A stretch of DNA of 64,000 nt, from assembly GCF_011300455.1 (NCBI RefSeq), contig NZ_CP049869.1:1240001-1304000 (forward strand). The letters run 5' to 3'. Position numbers and translations under genes: made by a program. Below, in pieces: positions 57,199-64,000 of the stretch. The stretch's first letter is position 1; every line of letters starts with the position of its first letter. The stretch is from Sphingomonas piscis. GTDB lineage: Bacteria; Pseudomonadota; Alphaproteobacteria; Sphingomonadales; Sphingomonadaceae. Below the pieces are notes generated by a model. It was not told the origin of the DNA, searched no databases, and was given only the letters and a program-made list of their open reading frames with translations.

Positions 57199-58304
57199 GC
57201 AAGTTGCGACTGCTGCTCGTCACCGACACTGTCGGCGGCGTGTGGGTTTACAGTCTGGAACTCGCACGAGCCCTCGTCCCCTATGATGTCGAGGTCACGC
57301 TTGCCGTTATTGGCCCGCCCGCCTCACCGACACAGCGGGAACAAGCCGAGGGCATTCGCCTCATCGACACCGGCCTGCCGCTTGATTGGCTTCCGACCAC
57401 GCCGGCGGAGATGCACCGCGCCGGCGAAGCGATCGCAGCCCTCGCCAGCAAGGAAGGTATGGACCTGGTCCAGACCTGCAGCGCGCCTTTGCTTGCCGAC
57501 ACCAAGTTCGACCAGCCGACAATCGCCGTGCAGCACAGCTGCGTTGCCAGCTGGTGGTCCGCCGTCCGCGGAACGCCGCTACCGCCCGAGTTCATGTGGC
57601 GCCGCGATCTTGTTCAGGAAGGGCTGAACCGTGCCCGCGCCGTTGTCGCGCCCAGCGTCTCCTTTGCCGCCGAAACCGCCCGGATCTACGACGTCAGCTG
57701 CCCGGTGATGCCGGTTCACAATGGCCGGCAGTCCGTGGTTCCGCTTGGCCTGCCGCAGTCGAACTTCGTCTTGACCGCCAGCCGGCTTTGGGACGAGGGC
57801 AAGAATGTCGCCACGCTGGATGCCGCAGCGAGGCTGACGTCCACACCGTTCGAAGCTGCCGGCCCACTTGCAGGCCCGAACGGCACGCGCGCCGCCTTCA
57901 ACAACATCCATCACGTCGGCGAACTCGCCAGCGCGCGCTTGAGCGGCGTTCTCGCTACCCGACCGATCTACGCTTCCTCCGCGCTGTACGAGCCATTTGG
58001 TCTTTCCGTCCTGGAAGCCGCCAATGCGGGATGCGCCCTGGTGCTGTCCGACATCCCAACCTTCCGGGAGCTGTGGCGCGACTCCGCCCTGTTCGTTCCG
58101 GCGCGCGATCCCAGAGCTTTTGCCGACGCGGTCGACGCGCTGATGAAGGACACGCAGGAGCGCGAACGCCTGGGCCGCGCCGCCCGCAATCGGGCGCAGC
58201 TCTACACGCCCGCCCGAATGGGACAGAGGATGGCGGGCATCTACCGCAGCTTGCTGCCCCGCGCCGCTGCCACGCCGCAGAACGGGATGGCGGGCGCCGC
58301 GTGA
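57195..58304 (+). CDS. GT-B glycosyltransferase (GT4/GT1-like)
   Basis: 369-aa cytoplasmic glycosyltransferase. N-terminal Rossmann half 'LLLVTDTVGGVWVYSLELAR' (in part) and C-terminal nucleotide-sugar-binding half with 'FVLTASRLWDEGKN', 'YASSALYEPFGLSVLEAANAGCALV' (the E-x7-E motif of retaining GT4-like enzymes). The MshA-like type makes glycosides of inositol phosphate in actinobacteria, an interesting parallel given ino1 nearby, but sequence does not prove it. ATGA overlap with epimerase 2; the next gene starts in its stop (GTGA). Confidence 0.83.
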   Translation: MSKLRLLLVTDTVGGVWVYSLELARALVPYDVEVTLAVIGPPASPTQREQAEGIRLIDTGLPLDWLPTTPAEMHRAGEAIAALASKEGMDLVQTCSAPLLADTKFDQPTIAVQHSCVASWWSAVRGTPLPPEFMWRRDLVQEGLNRARAVVAPSVSFAAETARIYDVSCPVMPVHNGRQSVVPLGLPQSNFVLTASRLWDEGKNVATLDAAARLTSTPFEAAGPLAGPNGTRAAFNNIHHVGELASARLSGVLATRPIYASSALYEPFGLSVLEAANAGCALVLSDIPTFRELWRDSALFVPARDPRAFADAVDALMKDTQERERLGRAARNRAQLYTPARMGQRMAGIYRSLLPRAAATPQNGMAGAA

Positions 58305-59410
58305 GGATCGTCTACTTCACCCATTCGCTGGCGAGCTGCTGGAATCACGGCAATGCCCATTTCCTCCGCGGCGTGCTGTCCGACCTGATCGCGCACGACC
58401 ACGACGTCCGCGTGTTCGAGCCGGAGGGGGCATGGAGCCTCGACAACCTCACGCGCGACCATGGTGAGCAGGGCACAGCGGCATACCGTAAGCTGTACCC
58501 CGAGCTATCGTCGACGACATACGATGCCAACGCCGATCCCTCTGAAATGACCGACGGCGCCGACCTCGTGATTGTCCACGAGTGGAACGAGCACAAATTG
58601 GTCGCCGACCTCGGTCGCCTGCGCGCGCAGGGCGCTCGCTTCACCCTGCTGTTCCACGACACCCACCACCGCGCCGTTTCCGAGCCGGAACAAATGAAGG
58701 CGTACGACCTCGGCGGCTATGACGGCGTCCTCGCCTTCGGTGAGACGTTGTCCGAGGTTTACCGCAAGTGGGGCTGGGGCGACCGGGTCTTCACTTGGCA
58801 CGAGGCTGCCGACATCCGCCGCTTTCGCCCACCACTTCAGGAAGGCGCCCGCGAGGGACTTGCCTGGATCGGCAATTGGGGTGACGGCGAGCGCAGCCAG
58901 GAGATCGTCGACTATCTCCTCACTCCCGCCCGCGATGCCGGCCTGCCGCTAGACATCTACGGCGTCCGCTACCCCGACGAGGCAAAAGCCACCCTTCAGA
59001 CCTTCGGCGCCCGCTACCACGGCTGGATCGCCAACGCCGCAGCGCCGGAGACTTTCGCCCGCCACCTTGCCACCGTGCACGTACCGCGGCGCTTCTACAC
59101 CCAGGTGCTGCCCGGCATCCCGACCATTCGCGTGTTCGAGGCGCTCGCCTGCGGCATCCCTTTGCTGTCCGCTCCATGGGAAGATAGCGAGAACCTGTTC
59201 CGCGTCGGCACCGACTTCCTGATGGTGCGCAGTGGTGCCGAGATGACGGATGCGCTGCGCCAGCTGAAGAACGATCCCGACCTCCGCGCCAGCCTCGTGC
59301 GGCACGGCCTCGAAACCATCCGCGCCCGCCACACCACGGCGCACCGCGCGGAAGAACTGTTGACCATCGTGGAGCGGCTCCGCGCTCCCGCACTGAGGAG
59401 CGTTGCGTGA
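58301..59410 (+). CDS. CgeB-type glycosyltransferase 1
   Basis: 369 aa, start GTG 58301 inside the preceding stop codon. CgeB-like features: 'RIVYFTHSLASCWNHGNAHFLRGVL' (in part), 'VIVHEWNEH', 'HDTHHR', 'WIGNWGDGERSQEI', and C-terminal 'PGIPTIRVFEALACGIPLLSAPW' (in part). Family members resemble Bacillus CgeB, a spore-surface maturation glycosyltransferase, and are mostly uncharacterised. One of three consecutive CgeB-type proteins; each overlaps the next by four bases. Confidence 0.82.
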   Translation: MRIVYFTHSLASCWNHGNAHFLRGVLSDLIAHDHDVRVFEPEGAWSLDNLTRDHGEQGTAAYRKLYPELSSTTYDANADPSEMTDGADLVIVHEWNEHKLVADLGRLRAQGARFTLLFHDTHHRAVSEPEQMKAYDLGGYDGVLAFGETLSEVYRKWGWGDRVFTWHEAADIRRFRPPLQEGAREGLAWIGNWGDGERSQEIVDYLLTPARDAGLPLDIYGVRYPDEAKATLQTFGARYHGWIANAAAPETFARHLATVHVPRRFYTQVLPGIPTIRVFEALACGIPLLSAPWEDSENLFRVGTDFLMVRSGAEMTDALRQLKNDPDLRASLVRHGLETIRARHTTAHRAEELLTIVERLRAPALRSVA

Positions 59411-60495
59411 AGATTGCCTTCTACGGATCCAGCCTGCTGTCGTCCTGGTGGAACGGCGCCGCGACCTATTATCGCGGGCTTTTGCGTGATCTCGCCGCGC
59501 GCGGCTACGACATCACCTTCTATGAGCCCGATGCCTACGACCGGCAGCAGCACCGCGACATGGAGCCGCAGCCCTGGGCCAAGTCGGTCGTCTACCCGGC
59601 CACTCAGGACGGTCTGCGGTCGGTTCTTGCGGAAGCGCGCGCCGCCGACATCGTCGTCAAGGCGAGCGGCGTCGGCGTGTTCGACGACGAGCTGATCGCC
59701 GGCATCATCGAGCATAGCCGCCCCAGCGCGCTCAAGATCTTCTGGGACGTCGATGCCGCCGCAACCTTGGACGAAATGCGTGGCCAGGAAAGCCACGCCG
59801 TCCGCAAGGCGCTGCCCGACCTCGACATGGTGCTTACCTATGGCGGCGGACCCCCGGTGGTGAACGCCTACGAAGGGTTCGGAGCCGCCCGCTGCGTGCC
59901 GATCTACAATGCGCTCGATCCCTCGACCCACCATCCGGTGGCGCCGGACCAGCGCTTCACCGCCGACCTGTCCTTCCTCGGCAATCGCCTTCCCGACCGG
60001 GAGGCGCGCGTGGAGGAATTCTTCCTCTCCGCAGCGGCAGCGCTGCCGGAGCGCAGCTTCCTGATCGGCGGCAACGGCTGGGAGTCGAAGGACATCCCTT
60101 CGAACGTGCGCCACCTCGGCCACGTCTTCACGCACGAGCATAACGCCTTCAACTGCACGCCGCTTGCCGTGCTCAACGTCGCCCGCGACAGCATGGCCAA
60201 CATCGGCTTTTCGCCTGCAACCCGCGTGTTCGAGGCTGCCGGCGCCGCCGCCTGCCTGATCACCGACGCATGGGAAGGGATCGAGCAATTCCTGCAACCG
60301 AATGAGGAAGTGCTGGTCGCCCGCGATGGCAAGGACGTTGCCGAACTGGTCGGCTCACTCGACGAGACCCGGGCCCGCGCCATAGGCCAGGCAGCACTTC
60401 GCCGGGTCCTCGCCGAGCACACCTACGCCCATCGCGGGGAAGAAGTGGACGAGCTGTTCAAGAAGGCCGTGGCGCCGGAGCTGGCCGACGCATGA
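59407..60495 (+). CDS. CgeB-type glycosyltransferase 2
   Basis: 362 aa, start GTG 59407. Opens 'KIAFYGSSLLSSWWNGAATYYRGLL' (in part), parallel to its neighbours ('[16 protein letters not shown]' in the third). Middle: 'KIFWDVDAAATLDEM', 'VLTYGGGPPVVNAYE'; C-terminal: 'DLSFLGNRLPDREARVEEFF', 'NVARDSMANIGFSPATRVFEAAGAAACLITDAWEGIEQF' (in parts), where the Glu-rich end binds the nucleotide sugar. Overlaps both neighbours. Probably transfers a different sugar or acts at another position of the same product. Confidence 0.82.
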   Translation: MKIAFYGSSLLSSWWNGAATYYRGLLRDLAARGYDITFYEPDAYDRQQHRDMEPQPWAKSVVYPATQDGLRSVLAEARAADIVVKASGVGVFDDELIAGIIEHSRPSALKIFWDVDAAATLDEMRGQESHAVRKALPDLDMVLTYGGGPPVVNAYEGFGAARCVPIYNALDPSTHHPVAPDQRFTADLSFLGNRLPDREARVEEFFLSAAAALPERSFLIGGNGWESKDIPSNVRHLGHVFTHEHNAFNCTPLAVLNVARDSMANIGFSPATRVFEAAGAAACLITDAWEGIEQFLQPNEEVLVARDGKDVAELVGSLDETRARAIGQAALRRVLAEHTYAHRGEEVDELFKKAVAPELADA

Positions 60496-62597
60496 AGCTC
60501 GTCGTCCTTGGTCTCAGCCTGTCATCCGCGTGGGGTAACGGCCACGCCACCACCTTCCGTGCACTCTTGCGCGCCTTCGCCAAACGTGGCCACGACATCC
60601 TGTTCCTGGAACGCGATGTCCCCTGGTACTGCAACAATCGCGACATCGCCGACCCGGATTATTGCCAGCTCGAATTCTACAGCTCGCTTGAAGACTTGAA
60701 GCGCTGGGATGGTGAGATCGCCGCCGCCGACGCGGTCATCGTCGGCTCCTACGTCCCCGAAGGCGTGGAGGTCGGCCGCTATGTTCAGAAAATTGCGCAG
60801 GGCGTCACCGCCTTTTACGACATCGACACGCCGGTGACGCTCGCCAAGCTGGAGCGCGACGATTTTGAATATCTCTCGCCGCGCGTGATCCCCGGATACG
60901 ACGTCTACCTGTCCTTCACTGGCGGCCCGACCCTGCGCCGGATCGAGCGTCAATACGGCTCCCCCGCCGCACGCGCGCTCTACTGCTCGGTCGACCCCGA
61001 CAAATATCCGGCGCTGGACGTGCCGAAGAAATGGGACCTGACCTATCTCGGCACCTACAGCGACGACCGCCAGCCCACGCTTGAGAAGCTGCTGATCGAG
61101 CCAGCGCGCCGCCTGCCCAATTTACGTTTCTGCGTCGCCGGCCCGCAATATCCGGACAACATCGACTGTCCCGCCAACGTCGAACGGATCGAGCATCTTC
61201 CGCCCTCGGAGCATGCCGCTTTCTACAACGCGTCGCGTTACACACTGAACGTCACCCGCGCCGACATGATCGCGGCGGGCTGGTCGCCGTCCGTGCGCCT
61301 GTTCGAGGCCGCCTCCTGCGCAACCCCGGTTATTTCCGACCGGTGGGACGGCATTGAGGACGTGCTAACGCCCGGCCGCGAGATCGTCATCGCTGACACC
61401 ACAGAGGAGGTCGTCGAGCGCCTGTCAGGCAGCGAAGATGCCAGCGCGCTCGGACGCGCCGCCCGCACGCGGATCATGGCCGCGCACACCGCGGACCATC
61501 GCGCGGCCGAGCTGGAGCAATATATCGAAGAAGCCGCCGGCAAGGTGGTCAGTGATCGTAAAAGGGAGAAGCCTGTGGAGTTTGGCCGCGAACGGATCGC
61601 GCTTGTGACGGGTGGCGCAGGCTTTATCGGATCCAACCTGTGCGAGCGCCTGCTCGACGAAGGCGCGCGCGTCGTCTGCCTCGACAATTTCCAGACCGGC
61701 CGCCGCTCCAACATCGTGCACCTCGAAGCCAATCCGCGTTTCGAGGTGGTCGAGCACGATGTGATCGACGAGCTGCCGCAGTGGTTCAGGATGCGTGGGA
61801 CCAAGTTCACCCACATCTACCATCTCGCCTGCGCTGCCTCGCCCCCGCACTATCAAGCGGATCCCGAGCATACGATGCTCACGAACGTTATGGGCACCCG
61901 CAACATGCTTCGCCTGGCGGAAGAGCTCGGCGCCCGCCTGCTGCTTACCTCCACCAGCGAGGTCTATGGCGACCCGGAGGTGCATCCACAGCAGGAGGAT
62001 TATCGCGGCTGGGTCAGCTGCACCGGTCCGCGCGCCTGCTATGATGAGGGCAAGCGCGCTGCTGAAACATTGGCGTTCGACTTCCTTCGCGCCGGCCGCG
62101 CCGACGTTCGCGTCGCCCGAATTTTCAACACCTACGGCCCACGCATGCGCTGCGACGACGGCCGCGTCGTCTCCAACTACATCTGCCAGGCGATCGAAGG
62201 CGCGGACGTCACCATCTATGGCGACGGCTCGCAAACGCGCAGCTTCTGCTATGTCGACGATCTGGTCGAGGGCTTGTGCCGCCTGATGGACAGCGAGAGC
62301 GCGGTCGGCATGCCGGTCAATCTCGGCAACCCCAACGAGCTGACGGTGGGCAACCTTGCCGACCTGGTGATCGAGATGACCGGCTCCAGCTCGCGCAAGG
62401 TGCATGAACCGCTGCCCGTCGACGACCCCCGCCGCCGCAAGCCGAACATCGCCCGAGCCCAGGAGCTACTCGGCTGGGAACCGACGGTGGAACTCCGCCG
62501 CGGCCTTGAGTCTGCGATTGCCTGGTTCTCACAAGCCGGCAACCGCAACATCGAAGAAGACCGGATCGACGTGCCCCTAACCGTCGCAGCCGAATAA
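60492..62597 (+). CDS. Fusion: CgeB-type glycosyltransferase 3 + UDP-glucuronate decarboxylase-like domain
   Basis: 701 aa. Residues 1-350 are a third CgeB-type glycosyltransferase ('[22 protein letters not shown]', '[17 protein letters not shown]', '[27 protein letters not shown]' in parts). After a charged linker, residues 370-690 are an extended SDR: NAD motif GGAGFIGSN from 374, '[13 protein letters not shown]', [10 protein letters not shown], catalytic Tyr517/Lys521 in YDEGKRAAE, and '[20 protein letters not shown]' (in part). These match UDP-xylose synthase (UDP-glucuronate decarboxylase). A donor-making enzyme fused to a transferase suggests channelling of UDP-xylose. Frame continuous, so the fusion is not an assembly join of overlapping stop/start codons. 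Confidence 0.86.
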   Translation: MKLVVLGLSLSSAWGNGHATTFRALLRAFAKRGHDILFLERDVPWYCNNRDIADPDYCQLEFYSSLEDLKRWDGEIAAADAVIVGSYVPEGVEVGRYVQKIAQGVTAFYDIDTPVTLAKLERDDFEYLSPRVIPGYDVYLSFTGGPTLRRIERQYGSPAARALYCSVDPDKYPALDVPKKWDLTYLGTYSDDRQPTLEKLLIEPARRLPNLRFCVAGPQYPDNIDCPANVERIEHLPPSEHAAFYNASRYTLNVTRADMIAAGWSPSVRLFEAASCATPVISDRWDGIEDVLTPGREIVIADTTEEVVERLSGSEDASALGRAARTRIMAAHTADHRAAELEQYIEEAAGKVVSDRKREKPVEFGRERIALVTGGAGFIGSNLCERLLDEGARVVCLDNFQTGRRSNIVHLEANPRFEVVEHDVIDELPQWFRMRGTKFTHIYHLACAASPPHYQADPEHTMLTNVMGTRNMLRLAEELGARLLLTSTSEVYGDPEVHPQQEDYRGWVSCTGPRACYDEGKRAAETLAFDFLRAGRADVRVARIFNTYGPRMRCDDGRVVSNYICQAIEGADVTIYGDGSQTRSFCYVDDLVEGLCRLMDSESAVGMPVNLGNPNELTVGNLADLVIEMTGSSSRKVHEPLPVDDPRRRKPNIARAQELLGWEPTVELRRGLESAIAWFSQAGNRNIEEDRIDVPLTVAAE

Positions 62598-62612
62598 GGA
62601 AAGACCATTGCA

Positions 62613-63587
62613 ATGAACGTTCCGGCGGGCACCATGCGCGCCGCGGTGCTGACTGGCCCGCGTAGCTTCACCATCCAGGATGTTCCATTGCCCCAGCCGG
62701 GGGCTCTCCAGGTGCGCATCCGCTTGGAGGGCTGCGGCGTTTGCCCCTCCAACCTGACGCCCTGGCATGGCCCCGAGTGGATGAACTTCCCGACAGACCC
62801 TGGCGCGCTCGGCCATGAGGCATGGGGCGAAGTGGACGCGGTCGGCGATGGCGTAACCGACGTGCAGGTCGGCGACCGCGTTGCGGCGCTGAGTGGTAAG
62901 GCCTACGCGCAATATGACGTCGCTGACGCCGTCGCTGTCGTGAAGCTTCCGGACTCGCTCAAGGACCTCGATCTCCCCGGGGAGCCCTTCGGCTGCGCGA
63001 TGAACATCTTCCGCCGCAGCGACATCAAGGCCGGCCAGACCGTCGCCATCCTCGGCATCGGCTTCCTGGGCGCCATCCTCGTCCGCCTGGCCAGCAACGC
63101 CGGCGCCCGAGTCATCGCCATCTCGCGCCGTCAGGAGTCGCTTGACCTTGCGAAGGAGATGGGCGCCGCCGAGACCATCCCGATGCACGATCACTACGAG
63201 ATCATCGATCAGGTGAAGCAGCTTACCGGTGAGCGCTTCTGCGAGCGCGTGATCGAAGCCGTCGGAAAGCAATGGCCGCTCGACCTTGCCGCCGAACTCA
63301 CGGCCGAGGGCGGCCGGCTCGTGATCGCCGGCTACCACCAGGACGGCCCGCGACAGGTCAACATGCAGCTGTGGAACTGGCGCGGCTTCGATGTCGTCAA
63401 CGCCCACGAGCGCGACCCGCAAGTGGCGCTTCAGGGGGTGAAGGATGCGGTGGCCGCGATCGACGGTGGTCTGATCGACCCCAGAATGCTGATCACCCAC
63501 CGCTACCCGCTCGACCGGATCGACGAAGCGCTGCAGGCCACCGAGGACCGCCCCGGAAATTTCGTCAAAGCCGTCATTGTCCCCTGA
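62613..63587 (+). CDS. Zinc-type medium-chain dehydrogenase
   Basis: 324-aa MDR-family oxidoreductase. Catalytic zinc ligands appear as Cys in GCGVCPSNL (residue 36-44) and His-Glu in 'LGHEAWGEV'; NAD motif GIGFLGAILV near 148-157. The four-Cys structural zinc loop is absent. Members next to Gfo/Idh enzymes often oxidise polyols, inositols or sugar alcohols. It starts 15 bases after the fusion gene, and the Gfo/Idh gene follows at once. Exact substrate unknown. Confidence 0.83.
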   Translation: MNVPAGTMRAAVLTGPRSFTIQDVPLPQPGALQVRIRLEGCGVCPSNLTPWHGPEWMNFPTDPGALGHEAWGEVDAVGDGVTDVQVGDRVAALSGKAYAQYDVADAVAVVKLPDSLKDLDLPGEPFGCAMNIFRRSDIKAGQTVAILGIGFLGAILVRLASNAGARVIAISRRQESLDLAKEMGAAETIPMHDHYEIIDQVKQLTGERFCERVIEAVGKQWPLDLAAELTAEGGRLVIAGYHQDGPRQVNMQLWNWRGFDVVNAHERDPQVALQGVKDAVAAIDGGLIDPRMLITHRYPLDRIDEALQATEDRPGNFVKAVIVP

Positions 63588-63588
63588 C

Positions 63589-64000
63589 ATGTTGCGCCTA
63601 GGATTTCTCGGCACCGGCTGGATCGGCCGCAACCGCATGGAAGCAATGCTCGCCACCGGCTTGGCCCAGGCCGCCGCAATCTGCGACCCCAACCCGCAGA
63701 TGCTTGAGGAAGCGCGTGCATCCGCTCCCAACGCGGGGTCGTCCCCGACCTCGACGCCATGCTCGCGCTCGGCCTCGACGGCGTGGTCATCGCCACCCCC
63801 AGCGCCCTCCACGCCGAGCAGTCGATCGCGGCGCTCAACGCCGGGGCCGCCGTCTTCTGCCAGAAGCCGCTCGCCCGCACCGCTGCGGAAGTTCAGTCCG
63901 TCCTCGACGCGGCCCAACGCAACGACCGTCTGCTCGGAGTCGACCTCTCCTACCGCCACACCGCCGCCATGCAGGCCGTGCGCGAACAAGTGGGCTCCGG
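63589..64000 (+). pseudogene. Gfo/Idh/MocA oxidoreductase, frameshifted and cut by window end
   Basis: Start ATG 63589, two bases after the dehydrogenase stop. NAD motif FLGTGWIGRNR (residues 5-15) then frame one to 'RASAPNAG'; from 63738 the protein continues one frame over as 'VVPDLDAMLALGLDGVVIATPSALHAEQ' (in parts), 'VFCQKPLAR' (normally EKP) and 'VDLSYRH'. One extra G in GGGG at 63734-63737 joins them. The family includes inositol 2-dehydrogenases and glucose-fructose oxidoreductases. The C-terminal substrate domain lies beyond the window. Confidence 0.8.

Noticed and set aside
57386..58300. Apparent 300-residue N-terminal extension of CgeB-type protein 1
   Set aside because: This part is the shifted frame of the preceding glycosyltransferase; the real protein begins at GTG 58301.

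Overview
The window reads as chromosomal DNA of a GC-rich alphaproteobacterium, most likely a member of the Sphingomonadaceae. The evidence is family content seen in the sequence: a 932-aa TonB-dependent receptor, a CarD regulator, a small secreted protein of the Caulobacter/sphingomonad CC_3452 type, DUF1489 and DUF3008 proteins, sucC followed by etfB-etfA, and GlnD, MutS and RSH proteins of alphaproteobacterial form. No rRNA, tRNA, IS element, prophage or CRISPR array was seen. The genes are very tightly packed: no non-coding stretch exceeds 300 bases (the longest are about 140-170 bases), and several convergent pairs share or abut stop codons.

Layout. 1-8.9 kb: partial gamma-glutamyltransferase, acyl-CoA ligase, lipoprotein, gloB/TPR/hydrolase operon, GH16 glucanase, MFS transporter, a secreted hydrolase, and an XRE regulator with a membrane partner and a clear operator. 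9.5-12.7 kb: thrS, a YjaB-like acetyltransferase and infC, whose best start codon is ATA. 12.8-25.4 kb: TonB receptor, mutS-glnD, malic enzyme, RSH (p)ppGpp enzyme. 25.5-34.4 kb: HxlR regulator with repeated operators, rpoZ, cardiolipin synthase-like and phospholipid methyltransferase-like genes, a CDC48/p97-type AAA ATPase, SDR, peptidyl-prolyl isomerase, mgtE, DUF1489. 34.5-49.5 kb: a CADD-type (p-aminobenzoate-forming) protein, two DUF2807 paralogues, a small island flanked by REP-like repeats, carD, dinB, sucC, etfBA, PhyH, DUF885, nhaA, a GH95 enzyme, DUF3008 and an EreA/ChaN-like protein.

The most unusual part is 49.5-64 kb, an inositol/glycan gene cluster. A leftward operon carries a methyltransferase, a glycoside hydrolase whose barrel looks circularly permuted, and inositol-3-phosphate synthase. 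Rightward genes carry a dual-specificity phosphatase, a phosphoribosyltransferase-like/kinase-like fusion, two NAD-dependent epimerases, a GT-B glycosyltransferase, three CgeB-type glycosyltransferases (the last fused to a UDP-xylose-synthase-like domain), a zinc-type dehydrogenase and a Gfo/Idh oxidoreductase that runs off the window. Three GGAAC-N16/17-GGTT promoters, two of them back-to-back in the divergent intergenic region, resemble alphaproteobacterial general-stress (EcfG) promoters. My inference is that the cluster makes a stress-induced inositol- and xylose-containing glycan or glycoside; no such pathway has been demonstrated from this sequence.

A caveat for every reader: six genes (peptidyl-prolyl isomerase, mgtE N-terminus, PhyH, glycoside hydrolase, first epimerase, Gfo/Idh) are each broken by what looks like one missing G or C, usually in a short G/C run. 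This pattern fits base-calling error better than six independent pseudogenes.
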